From: CAYPTI01 sp964413525 [NCBI: uncultured bacterium]
Lineage (GTDB): Bacteria > T1Sed10-126
Length of the DNA: 7,214 nucleotides
Assembly: GCA_964413525.1 (NCBI GenBank)
Contig: CAYPTI010000021.1
Span: forward strand, 5,184-12,397
Direction of reading: 5' to 3'
In this document: in pieces, positions 1-5,354 of the stretch
Layout: the number at the start of each line of letters is the position of its first letter
Numbering within the stretch: the first letter of the stretch is position 1
Notes under the pieces: model-generated
Database searches by the model: none
Told to the model about the DNA's origin: nothing
The model's input: the letters and a program-made list of their open reading frames with translations, nothing else
Program-made: the position numbers and the translations under genes

Positions 1-209
1 TGTTGAACCGAATCCGTTCCGTGCTGAAGCCGGACGGACGCCTCGGGATCGTGGAGTGGAGGCACGAGGAGACCGACAGCGGCCCGCCTCTGGACCACCG
101 TCTGGCCCCTGAATTGATCGACACCTGGCTGACCGAGTCGGAGTTCGTCCTGGAGAACCACGTCGCCTGGACGGACAATTACGATCTTTACGTCGCCGCG
201 CCGAAGTAA
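1..209 (+). CDS. Class I SAM-dependent methyltransferase, C-terminal part only
   Basis: This is the 3' end of a gene that begins before the window. The visible residues read in one frame to a TAA at 207-209. They contain the strand-turn signature VLKPDGRLGIVEW, typical of the end of the Methyltransf_11 / UbiE-like fold. This is followed by GPPLDHRLAP and a helix with the pattern of the 'xPEExxxLLEEAGF' segment (here LIDTWLTESEF), then a final beta strand, DLYVAAPK. In this family the protein transfers a methyl group from S-adenosylmethionine in the cytoplasm. The substrate cannot be read from this fragment because the SAM-binding glycine motif lies outside the window. The TTG at base 3 is in frame but is an internal Leu codon, not the start, since the fold needs about 130 or more residues before it. 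The gene converges on the minus-strand cyclase gene. Confidence 0.8.
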   Translation, partial: LNRIRSVLKPDGRLGIVEWRHEETDSGPPLDHRLAPELIDTWLTESEFVLENHVAWTDNYDLYVAAPK

Positions 210-272
210 GACGATTTTCGGGCCTCGGGAACCCCAGACAATTCAACAGGTCAACGTCCGAGGCCCCATCGA

Positions 273-294
273 ACGACCTGGATCGGTCGTCTTT
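273..294 (+). terminator. Weak candidate terminator for the left methyltransferase
   Basis: ACGACC (273-278) and GGTCGT (285-290) form a perfect 6-bp stem with a 6-base loop, followed by CTTT. It lies about 65 bases past the methyltransferase stop. The T tract is only three bases, so termination may be inefficient or factor-dependent. A longer-range 9-bp inverted repeat (220-228 / 258-266, GGGCCTCGG with CCGAGGCCC, 29-base loop) lies closer to the stop and is an alternative. Confidence 0.3.
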
Positions 295-342
295 CCCGGG
301 TTCCTACCTCGCGAGGAATAGTGTCCCTGTGTAGTTCGGAGG

Positions 343-388
343 CATGGTAAGCACCCGTTCGGGGACATGGAAAACACTTGTTCGGGGT
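343..388. repeat. Imperfect tandem duplication of a 23-base unit
   Basis: Unit 1 is 343-365 and unit 2 is 366-388, directly abutting. They agree at 18 of 23 positions; both begin CATGG and both contain GTTCGGGG near the end. The second unit runs into repeat copy A. The array could be a pair of protein-binding half-sites, or a local duplication at the edge of the larger repeat. Confidence 0.55.
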
Positions 389-501
389 GATCCCGCCTCT
401 CGGATAGGGTTGATTATCCTCCCGTCAATTCAGGAATTTTGTGACGATTGGTGATCCGTGGTTGGGTCCGAATCGGCGAAATCAAACCTGTTCGGAGACC
501 G
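384..501. repeat. Dispersed intergenic repeat, copy A
   Basis: This stretch aligns with 1482-1599 in the same orientation over 118 bases, with two single-base gaps and about 69% identity by hand count. The two ends align best: in 384-400 all six differences are transitions, and in 470-501 25 of 32 bases match with all seven differences transitions. Read on the minus strand, both copies give a similar short peptide (RSPNRFDF here, RSPNEFDF in copy B), but copy A hits a stop at 430. I therefore favour a non-coding or decayed element. It contains a GGATA/TATCC hairpin (402-406 with 415-419). Weaker similarity may continue to about 343 on the left. Confidence 0.65.
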
Positions 502-526
502 GATTTTGACACAAAATTGGGCGTGA

Positions 527-553
527 CCCCGGGAACCGATGCCGGTTCCCCGG
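527..553 (-). terminator. Hairpin after the cyclase stop, candidate terminator
   Basis: GGGAACCG (531-538) pairs perfectly with CGGTTCCC (543-550) around a 4-base loop. Two more G-C pairs can form beyond one C/C mismatch. The hairpin begins only 7 bases past the cyclase stop codon (560-562). In the minus direction the stem is followed by about 12 mixed bases before an AATTTT stretch. It is therefore not a classical intrinsic terminator, but it is well placed to stop or stabilise the cyclase transcript. Being symmetrical, it could also act on the plus strand. Confidence 0.4.
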
Positions 554-559
554 ATGACT

Positions 560-1255
560 TCATTGTCGCTCGGGTAGGGGTTCGGCCACCGCCCGGACGG
601 GGCTGGCGTCGGCGCTGAGTCGGAGGGGATAGGCGTGGAGACGGAACCGGTTCGGCACCGAGTCGAGGTTCCGCAGGTTTTCCAGGATCGGAAGCTTCTT
701 CCCGAGAAGGATGTGGTGGGCGGGAACCCCATAGTCCTCATCAAGTTCAGGTCCCTTCCCGCCGCCGGGTTTCTCGCTCTGGCGGAGAATGTGAGTCGGG
801 TCCGGACTGAGTGCGTCGATCCCCACAGCGGCGTCACGTCGGGCACATTTCCGGGCGGTATCCGGGGCCAGGTACGGATGCTCGTAGTAGCGGTCCGTGC
901 CCCAGTGGACTGACCACTCCGTCCGGAAGACGTACAGGTCGGGGGATGAACCCCCGGCAGGGGGTTCCGGCAGGACCGAGGGCGGGATGGGTGATCGGGC
1001 GTCTACGTTCCGGACGTCCACCAGGCGAGCCTCGAACCGGAACCGGTCGAGATCGAAGGAGTCCAAATCAGCTCCGTCCTCTTCCGTGTGGCTCGGGGCG
1101 TCGATGTGGGTGCCCGAGTGAGTACCCAGGTGAACCGAACGGACCCGGTAGCCGTCGGAATCGAAGTCCGCGTGAGGTTCGATCCTGACCTCCGGATCGC
1201 CCGGATAGACCGGGATTCCGGATGCCAGCGGTTGAGACAGGTCGATTAAGGACAT
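560..1255 (-). CDS. Cyclase family protein (kynurenine formamidase-like metal hydrolase)
   Basis: The product is 231 residues, a normal length for the cyclase / arylformamidase (KynB-like) family. These are cytoplasmic metal-dependent amide or ester hydrolases. Motifs in order: IDLSQPL at residues 4-10; a proline-rich strand (IPVYPGDPEV, 14-23); the metal-binding signature HSGTHIDAPSH at 46-56, with H46, H50, D52 and H56 as likely ligand or catalytic residues; a central segment with VGIDALSPDP (144-153); AHHILLGKKLPILENLRNL (179-197), including the conserved Glu in ENL; and the C-terminal PLRL...SPVRAVA (210-224). The family also acts on substrates other than N-formylkynurenine, and no tryptophan-degradation gene is adjacent, so the substrate is open. 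ATG at 1255 was chosen because the family N-terminus begins here. The nearest Shine-Dalgarno, GGGAGG (1271-1276 on the minus strand), is 15 bases upstream, which is rather far. Diverged direct repeats lie on both sides of the gene. Confidence 0.9.
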   Translation of the reverse strand: MSLIDLSQPLASGIPVYPGDPEVRIEPHADFDSDGYRVRSVHLGTHSGTHIDAPSHTEEDGADLDSFDLDRFRFEARLVDVRNVDARSPIPPSVLPEPPAGGSSPDLYVFRTEWSVHWGTDRYYEHPYLAPDTARKCARRDAAVGIDALSPDPTHILRQSEKPGGGKGPELDEDYGVPAHHILLGKKLPILENLRNLDSVPNRFRLHAYPLRLSADASPVRAVAEPLPERQ

Positions 1256-1344
1256 CCTGTTCCGTGACTGCCTCCCTTTCTTGGGTTGCCCGGGTTTCGA
1301 ACAGAGGTCGTTCGTGAACCGGGGTCAGTAGACATCCAACCGCT

Positions 1345-1373
1345 ATTTTTTCCTTTCTGGGCCCGTTGGACAA
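1345..1373 (-). promoter_or_regulatory. Candidate promoter for the cyclase gene
   Basis: Reading the minus strand, TTGTCC (1373-1368; 4 of 6 to the -35 consensus) is separated by exactly 17 bases from AAAAAT (1350-1345; 4 of 6 to the -10 consensus). The position would give a leader of roughly 80 bases before the ATG at 1255. The match is modest and assumes a sigma-70-like consensus. Confidence 0.28.
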
Positions 1374-1409
1374 CAGAGAGACTGTGGAATCAAGTATATT
1401 GTTGCGAGT

Positions 1410-1452
1410 AAAATCGGCCTCCGCACTTCATTTTTGGTCCGCCGGAGGCTGA
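1410..1452 (-). terminator. GC-rich hairpin with T tract on the minus strand, next to repeat copy B
   Basis: GCCTCCG (1417-1423) and CGGAGGC (1443-1449) are perfect complements around a 19-base loop. On the plus strand the stem extends to 10 pairs with one G-U (1414-1423 / 1443-1452). On the minus strand one position becomes a C/A mismatch, but the stem is followed at once by TTTT (1413-1410). It could end a minus-strand transcript that reads through repeat copy B, about 155 bases before the cyclase start. It could also simply be a structured element. The long loop and short T tract keep confidence low. Confidence 0.35.
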
Positions 1453-1481
1453 CCGGTGCCAACGGTACGACTTACGACCCT

Positions 1482-1599
1482 GAAGTGATTTCGCCTTCCG
1501 GATAAGGATGCCTGTCCAGCGTCGATTCAGTACTCTTGTACTGGTTGATGGTCCACGATTGGTTTCGGAGCCGGTGAAGTCAAACTCGTTTGGAGACCG
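1482..1599. repeat. Dispersed intergenic repeat, copy B
   Basis: Partner of 384-501, in the same orientation, its left end 1,098 bases from that of copy A. Hand alignment runs end to end with two single-base gaps. Conserved blocks include CGGATA (1499-1504), GTCC (1514-1517), GATTCAG (1524-1530) and GGAGACCG (1592-1599). Private hairpins such as AGTAC/GTACT (1529-1533 / 1538-1542) are not shared with copy A. I therefore find no obviously conserved RNA fold, only sequence conservation. It lies upstream of the cyclase gene, whereas copy A lies downstream of it. Confidence 0.65.
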
Positions 1600-1736
1600 T
1601 GTTTCCTCACCATTCGAGAGACAATCGACCTGGTACCCCAAGAAGATTTGCCGCACGGGCGTCAATCGATCGTTGAGCCCCGATACTTTCTCGAATTCCC
1701 CGGCCATCCGTGGTTCAATGGTGTCTTGTTCCTTCT

Positions 1737-1763
1737 TTGACAACCCGGAAGGCGGCATATTCA
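1737..1763 (+). promoter_or_regulatory. Candidate promoter for the GGDEF-EAL gene
   Basis: A perfect TTGACA lies at 1737-1742. The downstream -10 is poor: TATTCA at 1758-1763 (15-base spacing) or TTCACT at 1760-1765 (17-base spacing), each matching only 3 of 6. Transcription starting near 1770 would give a leader of about 70 bases before the TTG start. Confidence 0.33.
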
Positions 1764-1825
1764 CTGGAACCAGCCCGGTGGATCCGCGGCTCAAACGGTG
1801 CATTCGATGCCATCTCTGCCCGATC

Positions 1826-1832
1826 AGGAGGT
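1826..1832 (+). promoter_or_regulatory. Ribosome binding site that fixes the GGDEF-EAL start
   Basis: AGGAGGT matches the anti-Shine-Dalgarno consensus and sits 6 bases before TTG at 1839. It decides the start in favour of this TTG over an in-frame ATG at 1710. That ATG would add 43 residues without family resemblance and would lie upstream of the candidate promoter. Confidence 0.8.
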
Positions 1833-1838
1833 AATTCG

Positions 1839-3491
1839 TTGTCGGATACGACGGCCACGTCCCGTGAGAGGAGTGATCTGGACGAACCCGATCCGGAAGC
1901 CGAAGGGGGCGATTGGAAACCCATTGCCCTGAGGGCGGCTCGGGCCACCCTGAACTGGAAAACCTACAATCCCGTAACCAATCCCTACCTCTGGTTTGGA
2001 TTTTTGTGCGGCCTCCCCATACCGATCGTTTTCGTGGGGTTGATTTATTTCGGCTGGCTGGATCTGAGCCCGACCCACGGGGTGTTTCTTTACCTCAGCC
2101 TGTGGGGCCTGGTGGTCTTTCAGCCCGTCCTGTTTGCCTTCATTCTCGGGGTGGCCGGGAGGGTGAGCATCAGCCACCGGGAACAGGCCGTCCGGGACGA
2201 TCTGACCGGCCTTCCCAACCGTCGATTGCTGCTGGAACGTCTCAGGCAGGCCCAGGAGCGGGCCATACGATGGTCAAGCGGTTTTATGGTCACCTACCTG
2301 GACGTCGATGACTTTAAGGCCGTCAACGATGCCATGGGCCATCAGGCTGGAAACCAGCTTCTCCGGCGGGTCGCTCGCCGACTGAGCCAGACCGTTCGTG
2401 GCCTCGACACCGTCGCCAGAGTTGGGGGGGACGAGTTTGTGCTCGTCAGCGAGGACCTGGCCCGGGAACCGGAGGGACAGGCGGTCATGGAGAGGGTGAG
2501 TGAGGCGTTTCAGGAACCGTTCGAAGTCGAGGGTCGTTCGATCTCGATGAACGTCAGCATGGGGGGGAGCTTGCATTCGGTAACTTCCGACAACCGGCCG
2601 GAGGACGAATACCTGCATGAACTGATCGATCAGGCGGAATGGGCCATGCGGTCGGCCAAACGGAAGTCGGGGATAAGCTGGGAGACGATCAATCAAGAGC
2701 AGGTCCCCTCCTCCTTTGTTGGTAGGTTCCGGGTGGAGAAGGCCATGGAAAACGGTGAATTGACGGTCTTTTATCAACCCATCTGGAGGGTCCCGAACGA
2801 TAACCTGGCGGGCATGGAAGCGTTGTTGCGCTGGGATCATCCCGAGGAGGGTCTGCTTAAAGCGGGCACCTTCATCGAAGTGTTAAACCGGGGACCGATG
2901 ACTCGCACCATCCGGACGTTTCTCCAGGATCACCTGAGCCGGGACTTCGAACAGTGGGATCACGAACTGAACGGCCTGCCCGTGGGTTGTTCGATCAACC
3001 TGTCGCCGGCCAGCCTGCTGGAAGAGGACCTGGTTGATTCCCTCTGGCTGACCCCCGACAAAGGGCCCGGCATTCAAACCCTTGAGGTCACGGAACAGGG
3101 GCTTCTGACCAACATTGAACAGGCGGGAAAACAGCTGGAAAAACTGCGTGATGCCGGGTTTCAGATCGCGCTGGATGACTTCGGGACCGGATACTCGTCC
3201 CTGTCCCATCTCCACGAGTGGGACGTTGACTTTATTAAGATCGATCGGTCCTTCGTTACCGACTTACCCGAGGACAAGGGAGCCCGGGACATGGTTCGCA
3301 GCATTCTGGGGCTCTGCGAGCGTAAACAGGTCGAGGTGATCGCCGAGGGGGTGGAGGACGACCCCGCTCGACAGTTTCTTAGGAAAGAGGGTTGCCAGTT
3401 TTCCCAGGGGTTCAACCTGGGATCCCCGATGCCCGCAGACGAATTCGAGGAGCTGTTAACCGAGCAAAAACCGGCCAGGGAAAACTCGTAA
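1839..3491 (+). CDS. Membrane GGDEF-EAL cyclic-di-nucleotide signalling protein
   Basis: The product is 550 residues from a TTG start. Residues 1-45 are hydrophilic. Two membrane helices (about 50-72 and 80-107) form a hairpin with only about 8 residues outside, so both catalytic domains face the cytoplasm and there is no large sensor domain. The GGDEF domain (about 118-282) has DDLTGLPNRR, metal-site D155 in LDVDDFK, an RxxD-type product-inhibition site (R187-D190) and an intact GGDEF at 196-200. Asn172 replaces the usual guanine-contacting Asp, and the final ADxALYxAK signature is altered. The EAL domain (about 297-540) keeps the set for c-di-GMP hydrolysis: E327 of EALLRW, N387, E416, D446-D447 of DDFGTGYSSL, K467, E503 and Q523. 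The phosphodiesterase is therefore probably active; the cyclase half is uncertain and may be regulatory. The gene stands alone and converges on the FAD oxidoreductase gene with a 14-base gap. Confidence 0.95.
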   Translation: MSDTTATSRERSDLDEPDPEAEGGDWKPIALRAARATLNWKTYNPVTNPYLWFGFLCGLPIPIVFVGLIYFGWLDLSPTHGVFLYLSLWGLVVFQPVLFAFILGVAGRVSISHREQAVRDDLTGLPNRRLLLERLRQAQERAIRWSSGFMVTYLDVDDFKAVNDAMGHQAGNQLLRRVARRLSQTVRGLDTVARVGGDEFVLVSEDLAREPEGQAVMERVSEAFQEPFEVEGRSISMNVSMGGSLHSVTSDNRPEDEYLHELIDQAEWAMRSAKRKSGISWETINQEQVPSSFVGRFRVEKAMENGELTVFYQPIWRVPNDNLAGMEALLRWDHPEEGLLKAGTFIEVLNRGPMTRTIRTFLQDHLSRDFEQWDHELNGLPVGCSINLSPASLLEEDLVDSLWLTPDKGPGIQTLEVTEQGLLTNIEQAGKQLEKLRDAGFQIALDDFGTGYSSLSHLHEWDVDFIKIDRSFVTDLPEDKGARDMVRSILGLCERKQVEVIAEGVEDDPARQFLRKEGCQFSQGFNLGSPMPADEFEELLTEQKPARENS

Positions 3492-3505
3492 TCAGCGGCC
3501 CCTGT

Positions 3506-4981
3506 TCATCCGAGGGGCGCGGTCCACCAGGAAGGAAACCCATCTCCCTCATCCTGAACAACGGACGAAGCCGCGTTGTACCCCGCGGCCATCCAGGAGA
3601 GGGCGGGAGGCCAGACCCCGTTCGACAGATACATCCCCTCCCGGGGACCCCGGTAGTCGAACCGTTCCCCCATCCATTGACCGTCCACAAAATCTCCACC
3701 GACGGGATTACCGTGAACGGCGGCCGGGTTGGTCCGCCAGTGGTCTCGCGGAGTGGACAGAATAAGTCGGACGATTTGATCCGGGATCTCCCGGTCGATT
3801 GACCCCAGCCGGTTCAGCAGCCAGGATTTGAGTTTTTTGCCCCGATCCCCCCAGGCCCCGTCCAGCCACGGTCCGGAACCGAACCGGACCCGGAGACCGA
3901 CCTGACCGCGGTCGTTGTCGCCGTATATGTTGTTGAATTGCGTTAATTCGAGGTGACCGTAGAAGGTCTTAAGGTCAGCGCTCGTGAGCCAGTCCTTGTA
4001 CGACGACCAGTCGTCCCAGATCAGGTACACGCGCGGAGCCCGGTTTAGTTCGGGCCGTTCCCACCGCAGGGGACGGTCAAGCACGACATCGGCGGTCATG
4101 ATGGTCCGTTTGTCGGTGCTCCATGACCGGTCCATGGGCCGATCCATCAGCTCATGGGTGAGGGGAGGTCCGAGGTTGCTCACGATGATGGGAGCCTCGT
4201 ACTGGCGACCGGCTGCCGTTACGGTCCCGTTGCCGATCGCTTCCACGGGGGTCTCGGTCCGAAGGTCGCCCCCGTACTGTTGGAAGGCATCGACCAGACA
4301 GTCCACCAGAGCACCGTTTCCCGAAGGGGAAACGCAGCTTCGCAGCAGGTAGGTCATGAGCCAGGTCAGGGCACCGTGCCGGGATGAAGCCATGTCTCCG
4401 AACAATTGAAGGGAGGGCAGGGCGGCCAGCGAGAGCCGGACGGCTTCCGAGTCAAACCGGTTTTCCAGCAGGTCGACGCCGGACCGATTCTTCAGGATTG
4501 ATGCGTTCATCCGGAGCACCCCCGCCGCCAGTTCGTAGGCACGATCCAGGTCCGGCCGGGGGGTAAAAATAGCGGTTTGAAGCAATTCGTCCGACACGTC
4601 GTCCAGGCGCCGGAGCAGTTCCAGGAAGGTCCGGGCATCGGATTCGGAATAGGTCGCCAGGTTGGTCGCGGTCCGCTCCGGGTTGGAGTAGTACGCGATC
4701 GTTCGGCCCTGACCGTCCCGGGTGGCAAACAGCCGTTCGGGGGGATGGGTCTCGTAGCCAAACTTCGTTAGCTCCAGGTCCTCAACCGCCGGAGACATAC
4801 AGGAAAAATTGACCGGCGAGTGATCGAAGAGAACTCCGTGGCGTCGATAGGAGGAGAAGAACTGACCGCACTCGTCCGCCTGTTCGAGGAGACCGACGTT
4901 GTAGCCGGCCTTCTGAAGATACGTGGCTGCGGGCAGACCGCCCGACAGGCCGGCTCCAAGTACGAGCACATCGTAGTTCAT
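3506..4981 (-). CDS. FAD-dependent oxidoreductase, phytoene desaturase-like (CrtI / PYROXD2 type)
   Basis: The product is 491 residues, normal for the phytoene dehydrogenase-like / amine oxidase superfamily. The N-terminus has a Rossmann FAD-binding motif, VLVLGAGLSGG (5-15), with the ribose-binding Glu33 at the end of the second strand. The C-terminus carries the matching FAD segment GMYLSNGVWPPALSWMAAGYNAA (449-471), the equivalent of the 'GLYLxGxxxxPGGGxxGAxGxNAA' motif. Family members desaturate, isomerise or oxidise hydrophobic polyenes or related substrates. No carotenoid gene (crtB, crtE, crtY) is nearby, so a carotenoid role is not supported here. No signal peptide or full membrane helix is evident. 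The frame stays open upstream to 5155, but residues before this ATG are Arg/Gly/Pro-rich and unlike the family, so the start at 4981 is preferred. A weak Shine-Dalgarno, AGGGA (4993-4997), lies 11 bases upstream. Confidence 0.88.
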   Translation of the reverse strand: MNYDVLVLGAGLSGGLPAATYLQKAGYNVGLLEQADECGQFFSSYRRHGVLFDHSPVNFSCMSPAVEDLELTKFGYETHPPERLFATRDGQGRTIAYYSNPERTATNLATYSESDARTFLELLRRLDDVSDELLQTAIFTPRPDLDRAYELAAGVLRMNASILKNRSGVDLLENRFDSEAVRLSLAALPSLQLFGDMASSRHGALTWLMTYLLRSCVSPSGNGALVDCLVDAFQQYGGDLRTETPVEAIGNGTVTAAGRQYEAPIIVSNLGPPLTHELMDRPMDRSWSTDKRTIMTADVVLDRPLRWERPELNRAPRVYLIWDDWSSYKDWLTSADLKTFYGHLELTQFNNIYGDNDRGQVGLRVRFGSGPWLDGAWGDRGKKLKSWLLNRLGSIDREIPDQIVRLILSTPRDHWRTNPAAVHGNPVGGDFVDGQWMGERFDYRGPREGMYLSNGVWPPALSWMAAGYNAASSVVQDEGDGFPSWWTAPLG

Positions 4982-5003
4982 TGGCCATCGCGTCCCTGGC
5001 GGG

Positions 5004-5019
5004 GGTCCGCAGCCGGACC
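5004..5019 (-). promoter_or_regulatory. Hairpin in the leader of the FAD oxidoreductase gene
   Basis: GGTCCG (5004-5009) and CGGACC (5014-5019) pair perfectly around a 4-base loop. The hairpin ends 22 bases before the ATG and just upstream of the weak ribosome binding site. It could affect mRNA stability or translation; no T tract follows, so it is not an intrinsic terminator. A chance occurrence cannot be excluded in GC-rich DNA. Confidence 0.3.
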
Positions 5020-5294
5020 GAAACCGTTGATCGATGTTTTCAGGTCGGCATTGTCCACATGGAAGGCCCCGCTCGTCAAATCCGCCGTCCCCTTCTACCG
5101 ATCGGAACCTCGTCCGGTCCCGGTCACCGTTTTTCGGGGTGAGGTCCGACGACACGTTCGGTCAGCCAACCGCCGACTTCGTCACAAGCCCGGGAGGGTT
5201 CGGGTGTTCCTGGGAGACACCTAAACACTCCCTCCGATTCTTGTTTCAATTATGGATTCAGGGTTGCCTTTTTTGTGGTCTATGACGGTTCAAG

Positions 5295-5324
5295 TTGACA
5301 CCTAACTTTGCCCGTACGATTGAT
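5295..5324 (+). promoter_or_regulatory. Candidate promoter for the FlgT-C-like gene
   Basis: A perfect TTGACA at 5295-5300 is followed at 17-18 bases by GATTGA / ATTGAT (5318-5324), a poor -10 match. Position is the main support: the site lies 55 bases before the start codon in the most AT-rich part of the spacer and would give a leader of about 25 bases. Confidence 0.33.
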
Positions 5325-5340
5325 CCTTCAGAACGAATTG

Positions 5341-5347
5341 AGGAGAG
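5341..5347 (+). promoter_or_regulatory. Ribosome binding site of the FlgT-C-like gene
   Basis: AGGAGAG lies 7 bases before ATG at 5355. It selects this start over an in-frame TTG at 5295, which sits inside the putative -35 box and would add 20 unrelated residues. Confidence 0.75.
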
Positions 5348-5354
5348 ATTTCCC

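Larger units (their letters stand above)
210..559. other. Spacer between two convergent genes, with repeat copy A and several hairpins
   Basis: This 350-base spacer has no convincing gene. From left to right it holds: a 9-bp inverted repeat (220-228 with 258-266) just after the methyltransferase stop; a 6-bp hairpin at 273-290; a perfect 10-bp palindrome CCTCGCGAGG at 307-316; an imperfect tandem 23-base duplication at 343-388; repeat copy A at 384-501; and an 8-bp hairpin at 531-550 just past the cyclase stop codon. A minus-strand frame that enters the spacer from 846 ends at 430 inside the repeat and looks spurious, because most of it lies antisense to, or in another frame of, the cyclase gene. 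Confidence 0.6.
1256..1838. other. Long divergent spacer with repeat copy B and candidate promoters
   Basis: This 583-base spacer separates the divergent cyclase and GGDEF-EAL genes. It contains a candidate cyclase promoter (1345-1373), an AT-rich patch around 1385-1415, a strong hairpin at 1414-1452, repeat copy B (1482-1599), a consensus -35 box at 1737 and the ribosome binding site at 1826. Two overlapping open frames cross it (about 1390-1803 minus and 1508-1834 plus). Neither has recognisable domains or a convincing ribosome binding site, so I do not call them genes. Confidence 0.55.
4982..5354. other. Divergent spacer between the FAD oxidoreductase and the FlgT-C-like gene
   Basis: This 373-base spacer holds no convincing gene. 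Open frames across it are tails or out-of-family extensions of the neighbours. It contains a hairpin at 5004-5019 close to the oxidoreductase start, a weak imperfect inverted repeat around 5111-5151, and a more AT-rich block (about 5221-5340) that probably carries the promoter of the plus-strand gene. I could not find a convincing promoter for the minus-strand gene. Confidence 0.5.

Noticed and set aside
343-388. LexA-type operator (GAAC-N4-GTTC) in the tandem repeat
   Set aside because: Only the right half GTTC is present; the left halves read AAGC and AAAC and the flanks do not fit. No SOS gene is adjacent.
470-501. tRNA-like T arm on the minus strand of the repeat (AGGTTTGATTTC)
   Set aside because: It resembles the GGTTCGANTCC box only loosely, and no acceptor, D or anticodon stems can be formed around it.
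430-846. Minus-strand 138-codon open frame
   Set aside because: Most of it lies on the same strand as the cyclase gene but in another frame, its composition is Arg/Ser/Pro-rich, and it ends inside a repeat. No domain is recognisable.
1390-1834. Overlapping open frames on both strands in the long spacer (1390-1803 minus, 1508-1834 plus)
   Set aside because: They overlap each other and repeat copy B and lack ribosome binding sites and domains. Long chance frames are common in GC-rich DNA.
1710-1838. N-terminal extension of the GGDEF-EAL protein to the ATG at 1710
   Set aside because: The extension is upstream of a perfect ribosome binding site for TTG 1839 and crosses the likely promoter.
4982-5155. 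N-terminal extension of the FAD oxidoreductase to 5155
   Set aside because: The added 58 residues are Arg/Gly/Pro-rich and precede the normal family N-terminus, which begins at the Rossmann strand right after the Met at 4981.
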